Assembly: GCA_905202125.1 (NCBI GenBank) | Contig: CAJKQX010000073.1 | Location: forward strand, 1-11,206 | Length of the DNA: 11,206 nt | Source of the DNA: an uncultured Prevotella sp. | GTDB taxonomy: Bacteria; Bacteroidota; Bacteroidia; Bacteroidales; Bacteroidaceae | Direction: 5' to 3' | In this document: in pieces, positions 6,235 through 11,206 of the stretch | Position numbering within the stretch: the first letter of the stretch is position 1 | Layout: every line of letters begins with the position of its first letter | Notes under the pieces: generated by a model | Databases searched by the model: none | What the model was told of the DNA's origin: nothing | The model's input: only the letters and a program-made list of their open reading frames with translations | Translations under genes and position numbers: made by a program

Positions 6235-6681
6235 ATGAAATTAAATAGTTTAAAACCAGCAGAGGGCTCCACACATTCTTGCCGTCGAATAGGACGTGGT
6301 CCGGGTTCCGGACTTGGTGGTACTTCAACCCGCGGTCACAAAGGTGCAAAGGCACGTTCCGGATACAAGAATAAGATTGGTTTCGAAGGAGGTCAGATGC
6401 CTCTTTATCGTCGCGTTCCGAAAGCCGGATTCAAGAATATCAATCACAAAGAGTATTTTGCAGTTAACCTGTCTGTTCTTCAGAGCCTGGCCGATAGTCA
6501 GAACCTTACCAAGATAGGACTTGCTGAACTCAAGGCAGCCAATGTTGTCAAGGGAAATGTTCTTGTGAAGATTCTTGGTAATGGCGAATTGAAAGCCAAA
6601 ATTGATGTTGAAGCAAATGCTTTCTCAAAAACAGCTGAAGAGGCAATCAAAGCTGTGGGGGGTAACACAACTATAATCTAA
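6235..6681 (+). CDS. rplO: 50S ribosomal protein L15 (uL15)
   Basis: L15 (148 residues) is a late-assembly large-subunit protein with a long, basic, Gly-rich N-terminal extension that penetrates the rRNA. The opening MKLNSLKPAEGS, the stretch RIGRGPGSGLGGTSTRGHKG and the signature GFEGGQMPLYRRVPKAGF (about residues 49–66) are all present. The globular C-terminal half follows. It lies 22 nt after rpmD with an A-rich leader (ttaaaaaagaaaaaca) and stops 4 nt before secY. This rplO–secY linkage is nearly universal. Confidence 0.98.
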   Translation: MKLNSLKPAEGSTHSCRRIGRGPGSGLGGTSTRGHKGAKARSGYKNKIGFEGGQMPLYRRVPKAGFKNINHKEYFAVNLSVLQSLADSQNLTKIGLAELKAANVVKGNVLVKILGNGELKAKIDVEANAFSKTAEEAIKAVGGNTTII

Positions 6682-6685
6682 GTAA

Positions 6686-8023
6686 ATGAAAAAGTTTATT
6701 GAGACACTGAAGAACTGTTGGAGAATTGAGGATTTGCGTCAGCGACTCCTCATTACTCTCCTGTTTACGGCCATATACCGTTTTGGCTCGTTTGTGGTGC
6801 TTCCTGGCATCAATCCGAGCATGTTGGAAAAATTACAGTCGCAAACATCAGGCGGCCTTATGTCGCTGCTTGACATGTTCTCCGGTGGTGCATTTTCCAA
6901 TGCGTCAATCTTTGCACTTGGAATCATGCCATACATCTCAGCTTCTATCGTTATGCAGCTTCTTGCAGTCGCTGTTCCCTATTTCCAGAAAATGCAGAGA
7001 GAGGGAGAGAGCGGCCGCAAGAAAATCAGTTGGTATACTCGTGTCCTGACGGTAGCAATCTTGTTCCTTCAGGCACCTTCATACCTTTTGAACCTCAAGA
7101 ATCAAGCAAGCCAGGCTTTGGCATCAGACATATCATGGACAGTGTTCATGATACCCGCCACAATTATTTTGGCAGCCGGTAGTATGTTTATTCTCTGGTT
7201 GGGTGAACGCATAACCGATAAAGGAGTAGGAAATGGTATCTCAATGATCATTATGATAGGTATTATCGCACGCTTGCCACAAGCTTTCTTTCAGGAGGTT
7301 AGTTCGCGTATTTCTGCCATTTCCGGTGGCGGTCTGATTATGTTTATCATAGAGATACTGATTCTTTATGCTGTTGTTTGTGCATCAATACTTTTGGTAC
7401 AAGGTACAAGACGAGTTCCTGTGCAGTATGCCAAGCGTGTAGTTGGAAACAAACAATATGGTGGAGCACGTCAATATATTCCCCTTAAGCTGTTCGCCGC
7501 AAACGTTATGCCAATCATCTTTGCTCAGGCATTGATGTTCATTCCGCTTGTAATTGTACAGTATCAAGGTGAAAATGCCAACTGGGTTGTACGCTCATTA
7601 ATGGATAACCGGAGTTTGTTGTATAATTGCATTTATGTAATACTCATCATTCTGTTTACATATTTTTATACTGCAATCACTTTGAATCCCACACAGATGG
7701 CCGAGGATATGAAACGCAATAATGGTTTCATTCCCGGAATCCGTCCGGGCAAAGACACAGCTGACTATATCGACACTGTGATGTCTCGCATCACTATGCC
7801 AGGTTCATTTTTCATTGCATTTATTGCAGTGATGCCCGCTTTGGCAGGTTTGCTCAATGTGCAACAAGAATTTTCTCAGTTCTTTGGTGGTACATCTCTT
7901 TTGATTCTTGTCGGAGTAGTTATCGACACACTCCAGCAGATCGAGAGTCATTTGTTGATGCGTCATTACGATGGATTGTTGAATTCAGGACGCACCCGTA
8001 ATACCGGTGTGTCGGCATATTGA
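6686..8023 (+). CDS. secY: Protein translocase channel subunit SecY
   Basis: SecY (445 residues) is the inner-membrane pore of the Sec system, working with SecE/SecG and with SecA or the ribosome. Ten membrane segments are expected, and long hydrophobic stretches are visible, for example around residues 21–40, 75–98, 118–137, 152–172, 217–238, 311–332 and 373–391. Conserved marks are the SGGAFSNASIFALGIMPYI plug/TM2 region (66–84), ITDKGVGNGIS (176–186), the cytosolic loop TRRVPVQYAKRVVG (241–254) and GFIPGIRPG (347–355). That last segment includes the arginine matching E. coli Arg357, needed for SecA-driven export. The C-terminus has QQIESHLLMRHYDG. It starts 4 nt after rplO. Confidence 0.98.
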   Translation: MKKFIETLKNCWRIEDLRQRLLITLLFTAIYRFGSFVVLPGINPSMLEKLQSQTSGGLMSLLDMFSGGAFSNASIFALGIMPYISASIVMQLLAVAVPYFQKMQREGESGRKKISWYTRVLTVAILFLQAPSYLLNLKNQASQALASDISWTVFMIPATIILAAGSMFILWLGERITDKGVGNGISMIIMIGIIARLPQAFFQEVSSRISAISGGGLIMFIIEILILYAVVCASILLVQGTRRVPVQYAKRVVGNKQYGGARQYIPLKLFAANVMPIIFAQALMFIPLVIVQYQGENANWVVRSLMDNRSLLYNCIYVILIILFTYFYTAITLNPTQMAEDMKRNNGFIPGIRPGKDTADYIDTVMSRITMPGSFFIAFIAVMPALAGLLNVQQEFSQFFGGTSLLILVGVVIDTLQQIESHLLMRHYDGLLNSGRTRNTGVSAY

Positions 8024-8037
8024 TTTGATCTTCCGAA

Positions 8038-8835
8038 ATGAATATATTTCTTAAGACCGAAGATGAAATAGAGTTGATGCGCCGGGCCAACCGATTAGTC
8101 GGAGCAACTCTGGCTGAATTGGCCAAGCATATTAAACCAGGAGTAACGACCCTCCAATTGGATACTGTTGCCGAAACATTCATAAGAGACCACGGTGCAA
8201 TACCAACGTTCAAGAATTTTCCCAACCCATTTGGAGGACCGTTTCCCGCAAGCATTTGCACCTCCGTTAACGAAATCGTTGTGCATGGCATCCCGTCGAA
8301 TAAAACCATTTTGAAGGATGGAGATATCATTTCGATAGATTGCGGAGTCCAACTTGACGCTTTCAATGGTGACAGTTGTTATACTTTTGCTGTTGGAGAA
8401 ATCTCTTGTGAAGTGCAACAATTGCTTGATGTAACCAAGCAGTCACTTTATAAAGGAATTGAACAGGCGGTAGAGGGAAATCGTATTGGTGACATTGGAT
8501 ACGCAGTTCAAAATCATTGCGAATCTCACGGATACGGAGTTGTACGAGAGTTGACAGGACACGGCATTGGTCGTGAGATGCATGAAGACCCTCAAATACC
8601 CAATTACGGGAAAAGAGGTAACGGAGTGCAATTGAAATCGGGAATGTGCATTGCTATCGAACCCATGATTGCACTGGGTGAGCGCAAAGTCTTCCTGATG
8701 CCTGACAGATGGGGAATATGTACAGCCGATATGAAACCTGCAGCGCATTTTGAGCACACAATAGCCGTGCGTCGAGGAATTTCAGAGATTTTATCCACGT
8801 TTGAAGAAATAGAACATTTAGATAGAGAGAAATAA
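8038..8835 (+). CDS. map: Type I methionine aminopeptidase
   Basis: This 265-residue cytosolic metallo-enzyme removes the initiator Met from new proteins whose second residue is small. All five expected metal ligands are visible: Asp101 and Asp112 (SIDCGVQLDAFNGDS), His175 (TGHGIG), Glu208 (AIEPM) and Glu239 (AHFEHT). The substrate-side histidines are His83 (VVHGIP) and His182 (REMHEDP). The FPNPFGGPFPASICTSVNE stretch matches the Bacteroidales form. It follows secY by 14 nt with no adk between them and precedes infA by 5 nt. The context makes sense: the enzyme acts at the exit tunnel on nascent chains. Confidence 0.97.
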   Translation: MNIFLKTEDEIELMRRANRLVGATLAELAKHIKPGVTTLQLDTVAETFIRDHGAIPTFKNFPNPFGGPFPASICTSVNEIVVHGIPSNKTILKDGDIISIDCGVQLDAFNGDSCYTFAVGEISCEVQQLLDVTKQSLYKGIEQAVEGNRIGDIGYAVQNHCESHGYGVVRELTGHGIGREMHEDPQIPNYGKRGNGVQLKSGMCIAIEPMIALGERKVFLMPDRWGICTADMKPAAHFEHTIAVRRGISEILSTFEEIEHLDREK

Positions 8836-8840
8836 CAATT

Positions 8841-9059
8841 ATGGCAAAACAATCTGCAATAGAGCAAGATGGTACAATCGTTGAATCATTATCCAATGCT
8901 ATGTTCAGAGTCGAACTCGAAAATGGAGTTCAGATTATTGCACATATCTCCGGAAAAATGAGAATGCATTATATCAAGATCCTGCCTGGCGACAAGGTTA
9001 AAGTGGAAATGAGTCCTTATGATTTGACAAAGGGCAGAATCGTTTTCAGGTACAAATAA
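8841..9059 (+). CDS. infA: Translation initiation factor IF-1
   Basis: IF1 (72 residues) is a single OB/S1-fold protein that occupies the A site of the 30S subunit during initiation. The sequence is close to the E. coli protein over most of its length: MFRVELENG, AHISGKMRMHYIKILPGDKV and SPYDLTKGRIVFRYK are all seen. The start ATG has an A-rich leader (gagagaaataacaatt) 5 nt after map. rpmJ follows after 11 nt, the same infA–rpmJ–rpsM order as in many bacteria. Confidence 0.98.
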   Translation: MAKQSAIEQDGTIVESLSNAMFRVELENGVQIIAHISGKMRMHYIKILPGDKVKVEMSPYDLTKGRIVFRYK

Positions 9060-9070
9060 ATTTTATATAT

Positions 9071-9187
9071 ATGAAAACAAGAGCATCATTAAAGAAGCGT
9101 ACACCCGACTGTAAAATCGTCCGTCGTAAAGGTCGTCTGTTCGTTATCAACAAGAAGAACCCTAAGTATAAAATGCGTCAGGGCTAA
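9071..9187 (+). CDS. rpmJ: 50S ribosomal protein L36 (bL36), zinc-free form
   Basis: This 38-codon gene encodes the smallest ribosomal protein, beginning MKTRASLKKRTPDCKIVRRK and ending YKMRQG. L36 packs among 23S rRNA helices near the GTPase-associated region. The usual zinc site of three Cys and one His is lost: positions 11, 27 and 32 of the standard form are not ligands here and only Cys14 remains. This matches the Bacteroidales type. The start follows a short A/T leader (attttatatat). The stop is followed by a 97-nt spacer, a likely boundary between the spc and alpha blocks. Confidence 0.95.
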   Translation: MKTRASLKKRTPDCKIVRRKGRLFVINKKNPKYKMRQG

Positions 9188-9284
9188 TTAGGAAACAAGG
9201 GTCAAGAATCACGAAATTGAGAAATTTCATTCTTTGTACTCTTTATAAAACAACATTATTAATTAATTATTATTTTATTAACAA
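9188..9284 (+). promoter_or_regulatory. rpmJ–rpsM spacer, putative leader of the alpha block
   Basis: This is the longest non-coding stretch in the window (97 nt). Its first half holds a bulged hairpin (separate entry). Its second half, about 9240–9284, is almost pure A/T and ends in aacaa before the rpsM ATG, a favourable start context for this phylum. TTTG at 9233–9236 resembles a Bacteroides -33 element, but no convincing TAnnTTTG -7 box sits at the right distance, so I do not call a promoter. Confidence 0.4.
9204..9234 (+). other. Bulged hairpin with GAGA loop upstream of rpsM
   Basis: The 5' strand AAGAAT (9204–9209), a CAC bulge, and GAAATT (9213–9218) pairs with AATTTC (9223–9228) and ATTCTT (9229–9234). 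The loop is GAGA, a GNRA tetraloop. The 12 pairs have an uninterrupted 3' strand. ACA 9195–9197 could further pair with TGT 9235–9237. A pyrimidine-rich flank follows (tttgtactcttta), so weak termination is possible, but a protein-binding mRNA leader fits equally well. Confidence 0.5.
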
Positions 9285-9665
9285 ATGGCAATAAGAATTG
9301 TTGGAGTAGATTTGCCCCAGAACAAGCGTGGCGAAATCGCATTGACCTACATCTACGGAATAGGTCGAAGTAGTTCAGCAAAGATATTGGATAAAGCCGG
9401 TGTCAGCCGTGACCTGAAGGTCAATGAGTGGAGTGACGACCAAGCTGCCAAAATCCGTGAAATTATCGGCGCTGAATTCAAAGTTGAAGGTGACCTTCGT
9501 TCAGAGGTCCAAATGAATATCAAGCGACTGATGGATATTGGTTGCTATCGTGGAGTACGTCATCGTAATGGTCTTCCGGTTCGCGGTCAGAGCACAAAGA
9601 ACAACGCCCGTACACGTAAGGGAAAGAAGAAGACTGTTGCTAACAAGAAGAAAGCTACTAAGTAA
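9285..9665 (+). CDS. rpsM: 30S ribosomal protein S13 (uS13)
   Basis: S13 (126 residues) lies at the top of the 30S head, bridging to L5 and contacting P-site tRNA through its basic tail. The N-terminus MAIRIVGVDLPQNKRGEIAL, the helix-turn-helix region with YIYGIGRSSSAKIL and the signature RHRNGLPVRGQ (92–102) identify it. The last ~20 residues are almost all Lys, Arg, Ala and Thr, as expected. It is the first gene of the alpha block, preceded by a 97-nt spacer and followed by an 83-nt repeat-bearing spacer. Confidence 0.98.
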   Translation: MAIRIVGVDLPQNKRGEIALTYIYGIGRSSSAKILDKAGVSRDLKVNEWSDDQAAKIREIIGAEFKVEGDLRSEVQMNIKRLMDIGCYRGVRHRNGLPVRGQSTKNNARTRKGKKKTVANKKKATK

Positions 9666-9670
9666 AATTT

Positions 9671-9699
9671 AGTTTGAAGTTGTCAGTTTGAAGCTCTTC
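9671..9699 (+). repeat. Degenerate 7-bp-period repeat in the rpsM–rpsK spacer
   Basis: AGTTTGAAG occurs at 9671–9679 and again at 9685–9693, exactly 14 bp apart. Read in 7-mers from 9672 the sequence is GTTTGAA, GTTGTCA, GTTTGAA, GCTCTTC. This suggests a decayed heptamer tandem repeat. It lies entirely in the non-coding spacer after the rpsM stop. Confidence 0.5.
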
Positions 9700-9716
9700 A
9701 TACATTGAATCTTCTT

Positions 9717-9740
9717 ACTTTTAACTTTTAACTTTTAACT
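9717..9740 (+). repeat. Perfect heptamer tandem repeat (ACTTTTA)x3
   Basis: Three exact copies of ACTTTTA occupy 9717–9737, and a fourth begins with ACT at 9738–9740. The array ends 8 nt before the rpsK ATG, so it forms part of the rpsK leader. It shares its 7-bp period with the decayed repeat at 9671–9699. Confidence 0.85.
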
Positions 9741-9748
9741 AAAAAATT

Positions 9749-10138
9749 ATGGCAAAGAAATCAGCAACATCCAAGAAAAGAAATGTGAAAGTTGACGCTA
9801 TCGGACAGCTCCATGTTCATAGCTCTTTCAATAATATTATTGTGTCTTTGGCAAATAGCGAGGGACAGATTATTTCATGGTCTTCAGCCGGTAAGATGGG
9901 CTTCCGTGGTTCTAAAAAGAACACTCCCTATGCAGCACAGATGGCTGCCGAGGATTGTGCAAAAGTAGCCTTTGATCTCGGTCTTCGCAAGGTTAAAGCT
10001 TATGTCAAAGGTCCCGGAAACGGCCGTGAGTCAGCTATCCGTGGTGTACATGGTGCAGGCATTGAAGTGATGGAGATCGTCGATGTTACTCCGTTACCCC
10101 ACAACGGATGCCGTCCTCCCAAAAGACGTAAGGTATAA
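9749..10138 (+). CDS. rpsK: 30S ribosomal protein S11 (uS11)
   Basis: S11 (129 residues, the same length as in E. coli) lines the platform and the mRNA exit region near the E site. Family marks are HVHSSFNNIIVSLAN, WSSAGKMGFRGSKKNTPYAA, the VKGPGNGRESAIRG loop and the closing PHNGCRPPKRRKV. Asn119 in PHNGC matches the E. coli asparagine that is converted to isoaspartate. The leader contains the (ACTTTTA)3 array and an A-run (aaaaaatt) rather than a Shine-Dalgarno. rpsD begins 51 nt downstream. Confidence 0.98.
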   Translation: MAKKSATSKKRNVKVDAIGQLHVHSSFNNIIVSLANSEGQIISWSSAGKMGFRGSKKNTPYAAQMAAEDCAKVAFDLGLRKVKAYVKGPGNGRESAIRGVHGAGIEVMEIVDVTPLPHNGCRPPKRRKV

Positions 10139-10189
10139 TCTCAGTTCGACTATTTTAAGAAACAATTTTAATAAAGCATATTTTTAATT
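10139..10189 (+). other. rpsK–rpsD spacer, A/T-rich leader of rpsD
   Basis: This 51-nt stretch is A/T-rich, with no Shine-Dalgarno and no clear hairpin or promoter box that I can defend. It ends in catatttttaatt before the rpsD ATG, the usual kind of start context in this operon. Confidence 0.5.
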
Positions 10190-10795
10190 ATGGCTAAATA
10201 TATAGGTCCGAAATCTAAAATTGCACGCCGTTTTGGTGAACCCATCTTCGGCGCTGACAAAGTTTTGTCCAAGAGAAACTTCCCTCCTGGACAGCATGGC
10301 AATAACCGTCGCAGAAAGCAGTCGGAGTATGCAGTCATGTTGGCAGAGAAGCAAAAGGCTAAATACACTTACGGTGTATTGGAGCGTCAGTTCCGTAATA
10401 TGTTTGAGAAAGCTGCAAAGGCCGACGGTATCACCGGTGAGGTACTTTTGCAGAACCTTGAAAGCCGTCTTGACAATGTTGTTTTCCGTCTGGGTCTTGC
10501 ACCCACCCGTGCGGCAGCACGTCAGCTTGTAGGTCACAAACATGTCGTAGTCGACGGTAAAGTAGTAAACATCGCTTCTTATTCCGTTAAACCGGGACAG
10601 ATTGTTGGTGTACGCGAAAAGTCCAAATCACTCGAAGTTATCGAGAACGCACTTGCAGGATTCAACCACAGCAAATATCCTTGGATTGAGTGGGATGCCG
10701 CTTCCAAGAGCGGTAAATACCTGCACAAGCCCGAGCGCGCAGATATCCCCGAGAATATTAAGGAACAGTTAATCGTTGAGTTGTACTCTAAATAA
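10190..10795 (+). CDS. rpsD: 30S ribosomal protein S4 (uS4)
   Basis: S4 (201 residues) is a primary 16S rRNA binder that nucleates the 5' domain and, in E. coli, represses the alpha operon. The N-terminal part (MAKYIGPKSKIARRFGE, PPGQHGNNRRRKQSEY) lacks a zinc-binding cysteine cluster. The S4 RNA-binding domain spans about residues 91–155, including RLDNVVFRLGLAPTRAAARQ and VVVDGKVVNI. The C-terminus ends PENIKEQLIVELYSK, as in Bacteroidales. Its place between rpsK and rpoA makes autogenous control plausible, but no target site is proven here. Confidence 0.98.
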   Translation: MAKYIGPKSKIARRFGEPIFGADKVLSKRNFPPGQHGNNRRRKQSEYAVMLAEKQKAKYTYGVLERQFRNMFEKAAKADGITGEVLLQNLESRLDNVVFRLGLAPTRAAARQLVGHKHVVVDGKVVNIASYSVKPGQIVGVREKSKSLEVIENALAGFNHSKYPWIEWDAASKSGKYLHKPERADIPENIKEQLIVELYSK

Positions 10796-10806
10796 TCATT
10801 AAATTA

Positions 10807-11206
10807 ATGGCGATATTAGCATTTCAAAAACCTGACAAAGTTGTAATGTTGGAGGCCAACGACAAATTCGGTAAATTCGAGTTTCGTCCTCTTGAGCCGG
10901 GCTTCGGCGTTACCATAGGTAATGCGTTGCGCCGCATTCTTCTTTCATCGCTCGAAGGTTATGCCATCAACACCGTACGTATTTCAGGTGTTGAACATGA
11001 ATTTTCCTCCGTTCCCGGTGTCAAGGAAGATGTGACCAACATTATCTTGAATTTGAAACAAGTAAGATTCAAGCAAATAGTAGACGAATTCGAGAACGAA
11101 AAAGTTAGTATCACTGTCGAGAATTCAACCGAATTCAAAGCAGGAGATATTGGTAAGTATCTGACTGGATTTGAAGTGTTAAACCCTGATTTGGTGATTT
11201 GTCATT
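10807..11206 (+). CDS. rpoA: RNA polymerase alpha subunit, 5' part only
   Basis: The first 133 residues of the alpha subunit are present, then the window ends mid-codon. Alpha dimerises through its N-terminal domain to scaffold beta and beta' assembly. The dimerisation/assembly motif GFGVTIGNALRRILLSSLEG (residues 32–51) is intact. FSSVPGVKEDVTNIILNLK (66–84) and the start of the second subdomain follow. The C-terminal domain that contacts UP elements and activators lies outside. The ATG at 10807 is 11 nt after rpsD, with an A/T-rich leader (taatcattaaatta). The usual next gene, rplQ, is not in the window. Confidence 0.97.
   Translation, partial: MAILAFQKPDKVVMLEANDKFGKFEFRPLEPGFGVTIGNALRRILLSSLEGYAINTVRISGVEHEFSSVPGVKEDVTNIILNLKQVRFKQIVDEFENEKVSITVENSTEFKAGDIGKYLTGFEVLNPDLVICH

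Noticed and set aside
6386..6399. AAGGAGGT plus in-frame ATG inside rplO, resembling an internal start at Met55
   Set aside because: The bases encode the invariant L15 signature EGGQM, so the match is explained by protein conservation. A product starting there would lack the rRNA-penetrating N-terminus.
7920..8366. Minus-strand open frame of 148 codons opposite secY/map
   Set aside because: It is antisense to two certain genes, has no recognisable motif, and looks like a composition shadow.
9233..9284. Possible Bacteroides-type promoter before rpsM
   Set aside because: A TTTG is present but no TAnnTTTG box follows at the expected spacing. The A/T-rich run alone is not specific, since it also serves as a normal translation leader.
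9671..9740. CRISPR-like or terminator interpretation of the rpsM–rpsK repeats
   Set aside because: The units are 7 bp and contiguous with no spacers. No stable GC-rich stem followed by a T-run is present.
1..11206. Search for mobile elements, tRNA/rRNA genes, defence or other novel systems
   Set aside because: Twenty-five core genes fill the window in canonical order with gaps under 100 nt, and no foreign gene, inverted-repeat pair or target duplication was seen.

Overview
The window is a near-complete stretch of the conserved S10–spc–alpha ribosomal-protein supercluster, all on the + strand. It runs from the 3' end of rplB to the 5' part of rpoA. Protein sequences and gene order point to Bacteroidota, most likely order Bacteroidales. 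The supporting signs are secY–map–infA–rpmJ–rpsM–rpsK–rpsD–rpoA in one direction without adk, a Bacteroides-like methionine aminopeptidase, zinc-free S14 and L36, A/T-rich leaders instead of Shine-Dalgarno sites before nearly every gene, and the L2 motif DHPMGGGEGR. The family or genus cannot be fixed from sequence reading alone.

Layout. 1–2275 is the end of the S10 block: rplB (partial), rpsS, rplV, rpsC, rplP, rpmC. 2278–8023 is the spc block: rpsQ, rplN, rplX, rplE, rpsN, rpsH, rplF, rplR, rpsE, rpmD, rplO, secY. 8038–9187 holds map, infA and rpmJ. 9285–11206 is the alpha block: rpsM, rpsK, rpsD, rpoA (cut by the window end). Most gaps are 2–34 nt and rplX/rplE overlap by one base, which fits co-transcription and translational coupling. 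Only four spacers exceed 50 nt: rpsN–rpsH (51), rpmJ–rpsM (97), rpsM–rpsK (83) and rpsK–rpsD (51). No gene-free stretch exceeds 100 nt.

Functionally this is one growth module. It supplies parts of both ribosomal subunits, the initiation factor IF1, the translocon pore SecY, the enzyme that trims N-terminal Met, and the RNA polymerase alpha subunit. I saw no mobile element, CRISPR array, tRNA, rRNA or novel gene system. The points worth a second look are small and lie between genes or at gene starts: a canonical Shine-Dalgarno before rplF and a second candidate before rplE in a lineage that rarely uses them, a bulged hairpin with a GAGA loop before rpsM, and a 7-bp-period repeat patch between rpsM and rpsK.
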